Assembly (NCBI GenBank): GCA_009377605.1
Contig: WHTT01000010.1
Location: 44,619 to 108,618 of the forward strand
DNA from: Luteitalea sp.
Lineage (GTDB): Bacteria; Acidobacteriota; Vicinamibacteria; Vicinamibacterales; Vicinamibacteraceae
Direction: 5' to 3'
DNA: 64,000 nucleotides
The notes beneath the pieces are model-generated. The model did no database searches. It saw only the letters and a program-made list of their open reading frames with translations, and had not been told where the DNA came from. Both the position numbers and the translations under genes were made by a program. Below are positions 53,303 to 62,700 of the stretch, piece by piece. The stretch's first letter is position 1. The number at the start of each line of letters is the position of its first letter.

Positions 53303-54785
53303 AAGCGGCCTGGCCGGCGTCGCGGCGCTCGCCGCCGCCTTCATCCTGCTCGCGCTCATTGCGCCGCGCAGTGTGCCGGAGGAAGGCGAGCACACTGGAT
53401 TCTTCAGCGTGCTACCCGCGCTGTTGACGCTCGTGCTCGTGTTCATCACGCGCAACGTCGTCACATCGCTGTTCCTCGGCGTCGTCACCGGCGGTGTCGT
53501 GAGCGGTCAGTTCAACGTGGTGGATAGCTTCATGATCCCCGCGATCGGATCGTCTTCGTTCGCGACGATCCTGCTGGTCTATCTCTGGGCGCTGGGCGGG
53601 CTGATTGGGCTGTGGACGCGCACGGGCGGCGCACAGGCGTTCGCAGAACGTGCGGGCCGAACGATCGTGCGCGGCCCACGGACGGCGCGCGTCTTCGCGT
53701 GGCTGGTCGGCGTGATCTTCCATCAGGGTGGCACGATCTCGACGATCCTGGCCGGCACGACCGTGCGCCCGGTCACCGACGCGCAGCGCGTGTCGAAGGA
53801 AGAGCTGACGTACCTCGTCGATTCGACGGCGTCGCCGATCGCGACCGTCGTGCCATTCAACGCATGGCCGGTCTACGTGGCCGGCCTCGTGATCGGGACG
53901 ACGCCGCTGTTCCCAACCGAGGCCGCCGCCATCTCGTTCTTCTTCAGCTCGATACCGTTCAATTTCTACGGCATCTTCGCGGTGCTGTCGACGCTGCTCT
54001 TCGCATTCGGCTGGCTGCCGTGGGTGGGCGGCAAGATGAAGCGCGCGATCCACCGCGCCCGCACGACAGGCCAGCTCAACGCGCCGACGGCGCAGCCGCT
54101 CACGGCCGGCGAGTTGACGACCCTGCGCCTCCCGAAGGACTACCCGGTCGGCATCGCGGACTTCGTCGCGCCGATGGGCACGCTGCTCGGCGTCGCGATC
54201 ATCTCGTACATCGTGACGGGCGAGGTGCGCATTGCGGAGGCGTTCGGTCTCGCCGTGCTCGTCGCGATCGTGCTCGCGCTGATCAAAGGATTGCCGCTGA
54301 AGGAGGCGATTGACGGATTTGTCGACGGCTGCAAGGGCGTGACGGTCGGCGCGCTGATCCTCGCGCTCGCCGTGACGCTAGGCAAAGTATCGGAGACGCT
54401 CGGCACCGCAGCGTATATCGTCGAGACGACGGCGCCGCTCGTCGTGCCGCCGTTGCTTCCCGCTATCTTCATGGCGATCTGTATGGTGATTGCGTTCTCG
54501 ATCGGGACATCGTTCGGTACGTACGCCGTCGTGTTCCCACTCGCAATGCCGCTCGCCTACGCGATCGACCCGAGCCCGCTCTACATGCACCTCTGCTTCG
54601 GCGCCGTGCTCGGCGGCGCGGTGTTCGGCGACCAGTGCTCGCCGATCTCGGACACGACGATCCTCTCCGCGCTCGCCTGCGGTGGCGACGTCATGGACCA
54701 CGTCACCACGCAGCTTCCGCTCGCGCTCGCGGCGGCAGGGTTGGGCGGGATCGTCGCGACCGCGTTGGCGATGTTCCTCCTCTGA
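53274..54785 (+). CDS. nhaC: NhaC-family Na+/H+ antiporter
   Basis: The 503-residue membrane protein has about 12 hydrophobic helices. Its signatures are those of the NhaC family: VSKEELTYLVDSTASPIATVVPFNAW, IGTSFGTYAVVFPLAMPLA and GDQCSPISDTTILSALACGGDVMDHV. This family exchanges Na+ for H+ or, in some members, organic anions. The ATG at 53274 lies inside the end of the dehydrogenase gene (29-base overlap), so the two are coupled. A dehydrogenase/transporter pair fits uptake and oxidation of one substrate, but this is inference. Confidence 0.9.
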   Translation: MLSTSKKATRSGLAGVAALAAAFILLALIAPRSVPEEGEHTGFFSVLPALLTLVLVFITRNVVTSLFLGVVTGGVVSGQFNVVDSFMIPAIGSSSFATILLVYLWALGGLIGLWTRTGGAQAFAERAGRTIVRGPRTARVFAWLVGVIFHQGGTISTILAGTTVRPVTDAQRVSKEELTYLVDSTASPIATVVPFNAWPVYVAGLVIGTTPLFPTEAAAISFFFSSIPFNFYGIFAVLSTLLFAFGWLPWVGGKMKRAIHRARTTGQLNAPTAQPLTAGELTTLRLPKDYPVGIADFVAPMGTLLGVAIISYIVTGEVRIAEAFGLAVLVAIVLALIKGLPLKEAIDGFVDGCKGVTVGALILALAVTLGKVSETLGTAAYIVETTAPLVVPPLLPAIFMAICMVIAFSIGTSFGTYAVVFPLAMPLAYAIDPSPLYMHLCFGAVLGGAVFGDQCSPISDTTILSALACGGDVMDHVTTQLPLALAAAGLGGIVATALAMFLL

Positions 54786-55337
54786 ACGCTGCCAGTCGCC
54801 GCTAACACTTTCTAACGACGGCACCGGGCCGCCAAGCTCTGGCCTCCACTACCGCTATGCAACCCGATGCAGGAACAGCACCTTCACGGGTCCGTCACAC
54901 CTCCGTGGGGTGATCACGACGAACCGACCTGGTCGTGGCGGCTCCTGGAGAACTTCGTCGTGATCTAGCGATGATGGACAGCCCATGGTGCGGCGCGTCG
55001 CGCTCGCTCGTGGCGCAACTCGCCGAGGCAGGCTGTTTCCGAATGCTCGTGCCCCGCAGCCATGGCGGCGCCGAGCTCGATCTCCCGAGCTGCCTGGTCG
55101 CGCCTCATGGCCCCCGGCCGCCGCCGGTGCGGCGGGCGATCGACAGGCTGGACCGGTCATCCCGCCGGTCACCGTCACCGGTCGCCGCATCGGCAGCACA
55201 ACGTCCGGCCTGGAAGCCGCGCAGGCCGAACCCAGTTTCAAGCGAAGGGATCGCGCGCTGCGCGACCTCGAGCGACGGCCCGCGCTCCGCACTGCGCGGC
55301 GCGAGGTCGATGACGTGGCAGACATACAGGAAGCATC
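54786..55337. other. Decayed region without intact genes
   Basis: No full-length gene is supported. The stretch contains a fragment of an acyl-CoA-dehydrogenase-like gene (about 55001-55105) and other short reading frames that change phase. One of these ends in an ATGA overlap with the start of the truncated TolB-like frame at 55338, which suggests it was once the end of a real upstream gene. Confidence 0.5.
55001..55105 (+). pseudogene. Fragment of an acyl-CoA-dehydrogenase-like gene
   Basis: The frame reads LVAQLAEAGCFRMLVPRSHG and GAELDLPS, close to the N-terminus of the intact gene at 58549 (LVAQLTAAGCFRALVPRSHG). At DNA level about 55 of 60 bases agree between 55031-55090 and 58705-58764. 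The match stops shortly after, so this is a leftover of a duplicated or displaced copy. Confidence 0.8.
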
Positions 55338-55886
55338 ATGAAAGCAGATTCACTGTGGAGACATCGATCGATTGCGAACGTCGCGCCGACGCGCACGCGT
55401 GTGACCCAGACGCGTTTCGCCTTCGCTGGCGTGGCACTGTGGCTTGCGCTGGCCGGGCCACCCACGCGCGCGCAAGCGCCACCCTCCTGCGAACCCAGCT
55501 TGCCGTGCAACCTGACCGCGAGCCTGCCCGCGTCCCGCGGCGGCTTCGTCGACTTTCGGCTTGCACCGAACGGCGAGCGCGCCGTATTCATTCACGTCGG
55601 CGAAGACGTGAGCCGCCAGCTGTACAGCGTGCCGGTCGCGGGCAACGGACTGCCGGTCAAGCTCAACGTGTCGGGGGTTGATCAGATCCACGACGTTGTG
55701 ATCAGCGCCAACAGCCGGCGGGTCGTCTATACGGCCTCCGAGCCGCGGTCGCCGACGACGAAGACGCTGTTCAGCGTGCCGATTGACGGCCCTGCTCGGA
55801 AATGTGTAAGTCATGAGACACTGAGCGAGCGATTCACCTCGAGTAACTGTCCATCGTATGCGCGACTACCTGCAACACGCACGTGA
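55338..55886 (+). pseudogene. Truncated secreted TolB/WD40-like protein
   Basis: The frame has a signal sequence (FAFAGVALWLALAGPPTRA) and two or three propeller-like stretches: FVDFRLAPNGERAVFIHVGE, QLYSVPVAGNGLPVKLN and VVISANSRRVVYTASEP. After KTLFSVPIDG the expected further blades are missing and the frame wanders into the start of the LuxR-type gene. Intact relatives are several times longer. The ATG has AGGAA upstream. It is probably a dead or drastically shortened gene. Confidence 0.65.
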
Positions 55887-57480
55887 GTGCTACGGGCGTC
55901 GCACTTGGGCTGCCGCCTACGAGGCCTTCTCGGCCGCCGATCAGAAGACGCCCTTGGACGTGGATGATCTGGAACGGCTGGCCACGTCGGCGTACCTAAT
56001 TGGCCGCGACCTCGAGTTCGAGCGCTGCCTCGATCGTCTTCATCGCGCCTATGTGGAGGCTGGTGATAGACCCCGCGCCGCTCGCTCTGCGTTCTGGCTC
56101 TGTCTCAGCCTCCTGCTTCGCGGAGAGGTGGCGCAGTCCAGCGCCTGGGGCGCACGGGGCCAGCGGCGCGTTGAGGGTGTTGACTGCGTGGAGCGAGGCT
56201 ACCTACTCCTCCCCATCGCCGAACTGCAGCTCCATCAGGACAAGGCCGAGGCGGCGCACGCAACGGCCGCAACCGCCGCCGCGACTGGCGAGCGCTTCAG
56301 AGATGCGGACCTCACGGCCGCCGCCTGTCACGTACAGGGCCGCGCCCTCATCCAACAAGGCCACGTTGTGGCCGGCCTGGGGCTCCTCGATGAAACGATG
56401 CTCGCGGTCATTGCCGGAGAGCTGTCGCCCATCATGACGGGCTTGATGTACTGCAGCGTGATCGAGGCGTGTCGTGAGGTGTGCGCCACGCACCGCGCCC
56501 GCGAATGGACCTTCGCGTTGTCCGGATGGTGCGAGCAGCAATCCGAGATGGTGGCCTTCACCGGCGTGTGCCTCGTGCATCGTGCCGAGATCATGCAGTT
56601 CCATGGTGCGTGGCCGGAGGCGCTGGCAGAAGCCTGCCGGGCGTGTGAGCGTGCGAAGCGGGTCGGTCGCAAGCCTCCGGCCGCCGCGTTCTATCAACAG
56701 GCGGAGATCCATCGCCTGCGCGGCGAGTGTGCCGAGGCCGAGGAGGCATACCGCGCCGCGAGCCGGTCGGGATGCGACCCACAACCTGGACTGGCACTGC
56801 TGCGAATGGCCCAGGGGCGCACCGACGCGGCGTCGGCAGCGATTCGCCGGCTCGTGACCACCACCGCCGACCGGCGGCAGCGCGCGCGGCTCCTCCCTGC
56901 CTATCTCGAAATCATGCTGGCCACGGGCGATATCCAGGAAGCCCGCAGCGCCTGTGGTGAGCTCCAGGCGCTCGCCGAGACGTTCGACGCCGACGTGCTC
57001 CGGGCTACGGCTGCTCGGGCGCATGGCGCCATCGAGCTCGCGGAAGGTGATGCGCGCGCGGCGCTCGGACCGCTGCGCTGTGCATTCGAGGTGTGGGCAC
57101 GTCTCGACGCGTCGTACGAGTGCGCCCGCGTGCGCGTCCTCCTCGGACAGGCGTGTCGCGCACTCGGTGATAACGAGACGAGCGCGCTTGAATTCGGTGC
57201 GGCCCGAGCCGTGTTCGAGCACCTGGGAGCGCGGCCAGAGCTGATGCGCCTCGACACTATCGACACACGTACAGCCTCCAGCCAGCAGCACCCGCTCACG
57301 GCTCGTGAGCGTGATGTGCTTCGCCTAATCGCCGCCGGCAAGACGAACAAAGCCATCGCCGCAGCATTGTGCGTCAGCGGGCGAACCATCGACAGGCACG
57401 TCAGCAATATCCTCAACAAGCTCGATGTCCCGTCGCGGGCCGCCGCCACGGCCTACGCGTACGACCACAAGCTCCTCTGA
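55858..57480 (+). CDS. LuxR-type transcriptional regulator with TPR-like sensor
   Basis: The 540-residue protein is helical throughout. The first 460 residues read as TPR-like repeats (ALLRMAQGRTDAASAAIRRL, ARSAFWLCLSLLLRGEVAQSS). The C-terminal 65 residues are a LuxR/GerE helix-turn-helix: LTARERDVLRLIAAGKTNKAIAAALCVSGRTIDRHVSNILNKLDVPSR, all core positions intact. There is no kinase, receiver or nucleotide-binding domain. It precedes the alpha/beta-hydrolase-fold and flavoprotein genes on the same strand (131-base gap) and is their likely regulator. Confidence 0.9.
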   Translation: MRDYLQHARECYGRRTWAAAYEAFSAADQKTPLDVDDLERLATSAYLIGRDLEFERCLDRLHRAYVEAGDRPRAARSAFWLCLSLLLRGEVAQSSAWGARGQRRVEGVDCVERGYLLLPIAELQLHQDKAEAAHATAATAAATGERFRDADLTAAACHVQGRALIQQGHVVAGLGLLDETMLAVIAGELSPIMTGLMYCSVIEACREVCATHRAREWTFALSGWCEQQSEMVAFTGVCLVHRAEIMQFHGAWPEALAEACRACERAKRVGRKPPAAAFYQQAEIHRLRGECAEAEEAYRAASRSGCDPQPGLALLRMAQGRTDAASAAIRRLVTTTADRRQRARLLPAYLEIMLATGDIQEARSACGELQALAETFDADVLRATAARAHGAIELAEGDARAALGPLRCAFEVWARLDASYECARVRVLLGQACRALGDNETSALEFGAARAVFEHLGARPELMRLDTIDTRTASSQQHPLTARERDVLRLIAAGKTNKAIAAALCVSGRTIDRHVSNILNKLDVPSRAAATAYAYDHKLL

Positions 57481-57610
57481 CGCCTGGCGGAAATTACCCA
57501 TGCCGCCATTCGCGGCAAATTGGGTTGTTCTACCGAAGCGGGCGCTGTGGCTCCTGTCGCACTCTTGACTTGCGCGACCACCGCGCAGATCAGACGAGAA
57601 GAGGAGAGCC

Positions 57611-58552
57611 ATGGCGAACCAAGACACGCACGTCGCGAATCGCACTGCCCCGCTGGTGCGAGAGCATCGAGGGAGCGCGCGGGAGGGACCCCGCGAACGA
57701 CTACTGGCGGCGTTGCCGGTGACCGAGCGGCGATTGTCGCTGAACGGCGTCCAGACTGCGGTGTTGGAAGGCGGTGACGGCCCACCGATCGTGCTGCTGC
57801 ACGGCCCCGGAGAATACGCGGCGAAGTGGCTGCGCGTGATCCCGAATCTTGTGACGACCCATCGCGTCATCGCTCCTGACCTGCCAGGGCACGGCGCCTC
57901 GGAGATGTTCGATACACGGCCTGATGGAGATCGCGTGTCCGGATGGCTCGATGACCTGATTGAGTGCACTTGCCCCATCCCGCCCGTTTTGGTGGGGCAG
58001 ATCCTTGGCGGTGCCATCGCGGCGCGCTTCGCCAGCGAACGCAGTGAGCGACTGGCTGGCCTCGTGCTCGTCGACACGCTCGGGTTGAGCGAGTTTCAGC
58101 CGACGCCCGCGTTCGGGCTGGCCCTGAGCGAGTTCCTCTCTGACCCCACCGAGCACACGCTCGACCGTCTGTGGAGCCGGTGTGCGTTCGACCTGGCAGC
58201 CCTGCGTCGTGGCATGGGTGAGCAGTGGGAATACGTCAGAGAGTACGCGCTGGATCGCGCCAGGACGCCAAGCGCGCAGGCCGCTCTGCACAGCCTCATG
58301 GAGCAGTTCGGGATGCGGGCAATTCCGCCAGCGACGCTGGCGTGCATCACGGTTCCCACGACGCTCATCTGGGGACGGTACGATCTCGCGACACCCCTGA
58401 CAGTCGCACGGGAAGCCAGCGCCCGTTTTGGATGGCCCCTGCAGGTGATCGAGGACGCCGGTGACGATCCACCGATGGAGCAGCCCGAAGCGTTTCTGAA
58501 AGTGCTGCGTGCAGTGCTCGAAGCACCAACCGGGCGGGAGATTTCACTGTGA
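57611..58552 (+). CDS. Alpha/beta-hydrolase-fold protein lacking catalytic Ser and His
   Basis: The 313-residue protein has the full alpha/beta-hydrolase framework: PPIVLLHGPGEYAAKW (oxyanion side), VIAPDLPGHGASEM, LVGQILGGAIAARFA and TLIWGRYDLATPL. In active members the nucleophile elbow reads GxSxG; here residues 129-133 are GQILG, with Ile131 in the Ser position. The C-terminal GH(D)P motif is changed to GDDP, with Asp285 where His is expected. The Asp of the triad region (WGRYD) remains. It is unlikely to hydrolyse esters by the usual route and may bind a ligand. GGAG lies upstream of the ATG; the stop overlaps the flavoprotein start (GTGA). Confidence 0.9.
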   Translation: MANQDTHVANRTAPLVREHRGSAREGPRERLLAALPVTERRLSLNGVQTAVLEGGDGPPIVLLHGPGEYAAKWLRVIPNLVTTHRVIAPDLPGHGASEMFDTRPDGDRVSGWLDDLIECTCPIPPVLVGQILGGAIAARFASERSERLAGLVLVDTLGLSEFQPTPAFGLALSEFLSDPTEHTLDRLWSRCAFDLAALRRGMGEQWEYVREYALDRARTPSAQAALHSLMEQFGMRAIPPATLACITVPTTLIWGRYDLATPLTVAREASARFGWPLQVIEDAGDDPPMEQPEAFLKVLRAVLEAPTGREISL

Positions 58553-59715
58553 TCACGAGTGAGCAAGTGACCATGCAGTCGACTGAAGGAAACAAGATCA
58601 TCGAAGCGATACGACCAATGGCGCCGAGCATCTCGGCCGGCGCCGACGAGATCGAACAGGAGCGCCGACTACCTCTGGACCTCGTTGCGCAGCTCACAGC
58701 CGCTGGCTGTTTCCGGGCGCTGGTGCCCCGCAGCCACGGCGGCGCCGAGCTCGATCTCCCGAGCCAGATGCGGGTCCTCGAAGAGCTCGCAAGGGCCGAC
58801 GGCTCGGTTGGCTGGACGGTGATGATTGGCTGCGCGGCGCCGGTACTGTTTGGTCTGTTGCCACGCAAGACATTCGACGCTTTCTACGCCGACGGGCCAA
58901 ATGTCATTCTTGGTGGCGCCTTCAATCCAACGGGAACGGCGACGCCGGTCGACGGCGGGTTCAAGGCGACCGGCCGATGGACATTCGCGAGCGGCTGCCA
59001 GCATTGCCACTGGTTCCTCGCCAATAGCATCGTGGACGATGGGCGGGAGCCGCCGATGCGGACGATGGTCCTTCCGCCGTCGGACGTGGAGATCGTGGAT
59101 ACCTGGTCAGTGTCCGGGCTCTGCGGCACGGGCAGTCACGACTTCGTCGTCAACGACGTCTTCGTGCCGGCGGAGCGAACGTTCCAACTGGGAGGCGAGC
59201 CGTGCCTGGACGCGCCGCTGCTCAGGATACCGGAGCTGTCGCTCTCGACGCTCATGTTGGGTAGCGTCGCTATGGGGATCGCACGAGCTGCGCTCGAGGA
59301 CGTGACGACCATGGCGGCGAAGAAGGTTCCTGCGTTCACTCGTGGAGCTCTGGCGTCGAATCCGTTGTTTCAGTACCAACTCGGTGAGGCGGATGCGCGG
59401 CTCCGGGCGGCCCGCGGACTGCTGTTCGCCGATGCGGAGCAGGTATGGGCCACCGCAACTTCCGGCGTGCCATTCACGCCGGAGCACCGGGCGAAGATCC
59501 GTGCGACGGTCACCTGGGTCACGAAGACCGCCGCCTCGGTTGTCGACACGGCGTACAACGCCGGCGGTGGAAGTGTCATCTACGCTCGCAGCCCCCTCCA
59601 GCGTCGCTTTCGCGACATTCACGCCCTGACGCAACACTTTGCCGTGAAGCAGGATACGTTTACGCAGGCGGGCGCCGTGCTCGCCGGCCAGGAGGTCGAT
59701 CTCACGTTCTTGTGA
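58549..59715 (+). CDS. Acyl-CoA-dehydrogenase-like flavoprotein (HsaA/DszC-type monooxygenase-like)
   Basis: The 388-residue protein is of the acyl-CoA dehydrogenase fold: N-terminal helices (LVAQLTAAGCFRALVPRSHG, RVLEELARADGSVGW), a central beta domain (GGFKATGRWTFASGCQHCHWFL, VSGLCGTGSHDFVVNDVFVP), and the C-terminal helical domain typical of two-component flavin monooxygenases. FASG and the GTGSHD segment favour that subgroup over true acyl-CoA dehydrogenases. It starts at GTG within the hydrolase stop (GTGA). No flavin reductase gene is adjacent, which a monooxygenase of this type would need. A fragment of a related gene lies at 55001. Confidence 0.85.
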   Translation: MITSEQVTMQSTEGNKIIEAIRPMAPSISAGADEIEQERRLPLDLVAQLTAAGCFRALVPRSHGGAELDLPSQMRVLEELARADGSVGWTVMIGCAAPVLFGLLPRKTFDAFYADGPNVILGGAFNPTGTATPVDGGFKATGRWTFASGCQHCHWFLANSIVDDGREPPMRTMVLPPSDVEIVDTWSVSGLCGTGSHDFVVNDVFVPAERTFQLGGEPCLDAPLLRIPELSLSTLMLGSVAMGIARAALEDVTTMAAKKVPAFTRGALASNPLFQYQLGEADARLRAARGLLFADAEQVWATATSGVPFTPEHRAKIRATVTWVTKTAASVVDTAYNAGGGSVIYARSPLQRRFRDIHALTQHFAVKQDTFTQAGAVLAGQEVDLTFL

Positions 59716-59796
59716 ACGCGACGCTCGGCCATTGGTAACACCCGCACGCTCGAGGGATATCTCATCGGCTTGATTGGCAGCGCGGTGTTGTGACCC

Positions 59797-62700
59797 TTAC
59801 CAACTGATGCCCGTTTCGTTGGTGCCTCCACCGAGGAGCGCGCCGCCGCCGTTCCAGTACATCGCCCGCTCGACGACGATGGGACGTGTCGAGATGACGC
59901 GGAGGCCGAAGCGCTCGCCGTCGGTGAGCCCGTGGCTCCTCCACTGATCGGCTGCCAACGTCACCCGGTTGTTGGCCGAAACGCGCTGCCGAGGCAATGT
60001 GATTGGCGCCCGGCCACCGCTACGGAGAATGGTGATCTCCACCGATGCTGCTTCGTTGCCCGGATTGGCGAGCAGAAGGAAGCTGTTGAACGCTTGAGAC
60101 CCCCCCAGCTCGCCTTCCGCCAGCGCCCACCGAGTCGCTGCGGAGGTGACGCCAAAGCTGTTGTGCGCTTCGGTCCAGGACCCTTGCGGCCAGTACATCG
60201 CCCGCTCGACGATGATCGGGCCACCGTCGGTCGTGATGGCCGCCGATACTTCGGTGTCGGCAAGGCCCGGAACATCATCCACCAGCACGGTCCTGCGGCT
60301 GTTTGCGTCGAGGCGGTAGGTTTGCGGGACGACCGCCGACGGCGTGAGATAACGCACGGTCACAGTCGTCGGTTCGTTCCTTGGATTGGCCAAGAGCAGG
60401 AACGTATCGAACCATGGCCCGGTCCGACCCTCTGCAACGAGCCAGCTCGCCGATGGCGCTTCAACGGCGGGCGACGCGTGCGCGATGTTGCCGAATGGCC
60501 CAATGGCGACATACATCGCGCGCTCCACCGTTATGGGCCCCGTGCTGTCGACCTTCAGCGAGAAGGCGCGGCCGCGCAGCGGCACGCCGTCGATGATCAG
60601 ATCATTTGCGTAAACGGTGCGTCGCGAGGTCGGAGGAAGCGTGAACCGATGAGGGAGCACGCCACCTCCGTCCAGCAGGTACGACGCAGTGACCTCGGCC
60701 GCCTGCGTGCCCGGATTCACGAACAGGATGAACGTGTCGAATGGGTGACCACCAAACCCCTCCGCGAGGAACCACTGCTGCCGGGCTCCTGCCACCGCCT
60801 TTCCGGTATGGCCGCCAGGACGACCGCCGCCGGCAAACATCGTGCGCTCGGCGACAAGGGCGCCGCTGATGGTGGTGATCTCCGCGCCCAACGCCGTGCT
60901 GCTGAGGCCCGCCACCTCGTTGACCGGAATGGTCATGCGCGACAGCCCGTCGATGGCGTACCGCCGGGTGACTGGATTACCAGCCTCTGGTATGTACTTC
61001 ACCTGGAACTCGGCAGGCGCCGCAGCCGGGTTCGCAACGGCAAGCCGCTCCTCGAAGAATCCGGTGGCGCCTTCCGAGAAGATCCAGCGATTCGGCAGCC
61101 GCGGGTCAGTGCCACTGCGGTACTCCGCGAGGTTGTTCACACCATCGGCGTCCTCGTCTGCGGCCGCTGATTGAACGCCGTGACCAGCTTCCCAGGCATC
61201 GGAGAGACCATCGCCATCCCCATCGGTCGCGCTGGGATAATCACCACCCACCCGCAGCGGTCCAGTGGAATAGCGGCCCCTCCTCTGGACGCCATCGTCT
61301 ACCTCTACGTAGACGTAGTAGAGGCCGGGAGTCAGCGTGCCGGCGTGCCACACATACGCGGCGTCACTGGCGTCGACACCCGACGCAAAGCGCACCCGTC
61401 CCGACGCCGGGTTCGTATCCGTGTCGTAATAGAGATTCACGGTCGCTGGGCGAGCCGAGATCTCGCCGCCCGTGAAGAGCGCAGGCGACACCCTCCATCG
61501 CACCGTGAAGAAGCCGCTTGCGTTGGGCTGATCGTCTTCGGCCAGCCGGATGTCCGCCAGCCGGAACCACCGTGGCGTCTCCGCCTCATAGGGGTCGATA
61601 CTGAGGTTGGTGATCTGACCGCCCCATGGGTGCCTCGCCTCACAGGCTGGCGGCTGGTCGCAGATTTCGGTGTCGTAGGTGCTTTGGCTGCCCGCACGAA
61701 GTGCCTTCAGATCGAAAGAGTACGTCCGGGGCCAGCCGTCGTAGACGATGAAGCCGTGCGTTTGGGTGAAGGTGCCGCCGTTGTTACTGCGCTCGCGCCA
61801 GATGACCCGCGCGAGTCCGCCCCAGGTGTCGGCGAGCGCCGCGTTGATGCCCAGCTCCTTGTGGTCGTACTCGATGGTGAATGACAAGCGATGAAACCTG
61901 TCGGCGTCGATGACCAGCTCAGTGCCAGGTGGATCATCCCAGTCGTCGGCGAGGATGACCGCCGGGTTGTTACCATCCGACGTACCGGTCATGCCGCTAG
62001 CGCCGAACGCCGCGTTCACCGTCTCCCACAGTCGGCCGTGGCGGAGGTCCTGGGAATTGGTGAGATCCCAGCCGTCAGCCAGCAGCGTCTCGGCGAAATC
62101 ACGCCCGCCGGCCTCGTCTGGGTCGAGGACGGTGACGAGCGGCGCCGGCGCGATGTCGACGGTGACGGCGTTGCTCTGTCGCGCCTCGCTTGCCGCCGTG
62201 ACACGCCACGTGCCCGGTGGCAGGTAGCCGTAGTCCCAGGTGTACGAGCTGTCGTCTGGAAACGTCACGCTCGACGCGCTCTCCGGATAAATCTGGATGA
62301 CGTCGCCAGTCTGCGTATGCCGCGCCGTGAGCGTAATCGCGCCGCCGAGATTCGACCAACTGAGGTGCACCGTTTGGCCGCGTTCGGTGAGCCGTACCCA
62401 ATCCATCTCGATGGTTGCGCCCGCGAGCCCGCTGCCCAGACCCAGGTTCAACGCGCGTGCGATGCCGGTGGCGTTCCATGGCTGCCCCGCGCTGAACGGC
62501 GCCGCGAGACGTCTATCGAGAATGATCGTGTAAAGGTGCCATCCGGGCGATGTCTGTTGTGACACCGGCGACTGATTGACCATGCGACTGTCGGGACCGA
62601 CACCGCCAGCCGCCTGCCCTTGCTCGATGCCCCAGGTGGCCGCTCCGCGGGGCACGCCGGTGAGGTATTGAGCGCCAACCAACTCGTCTGGCCGCGGCGC

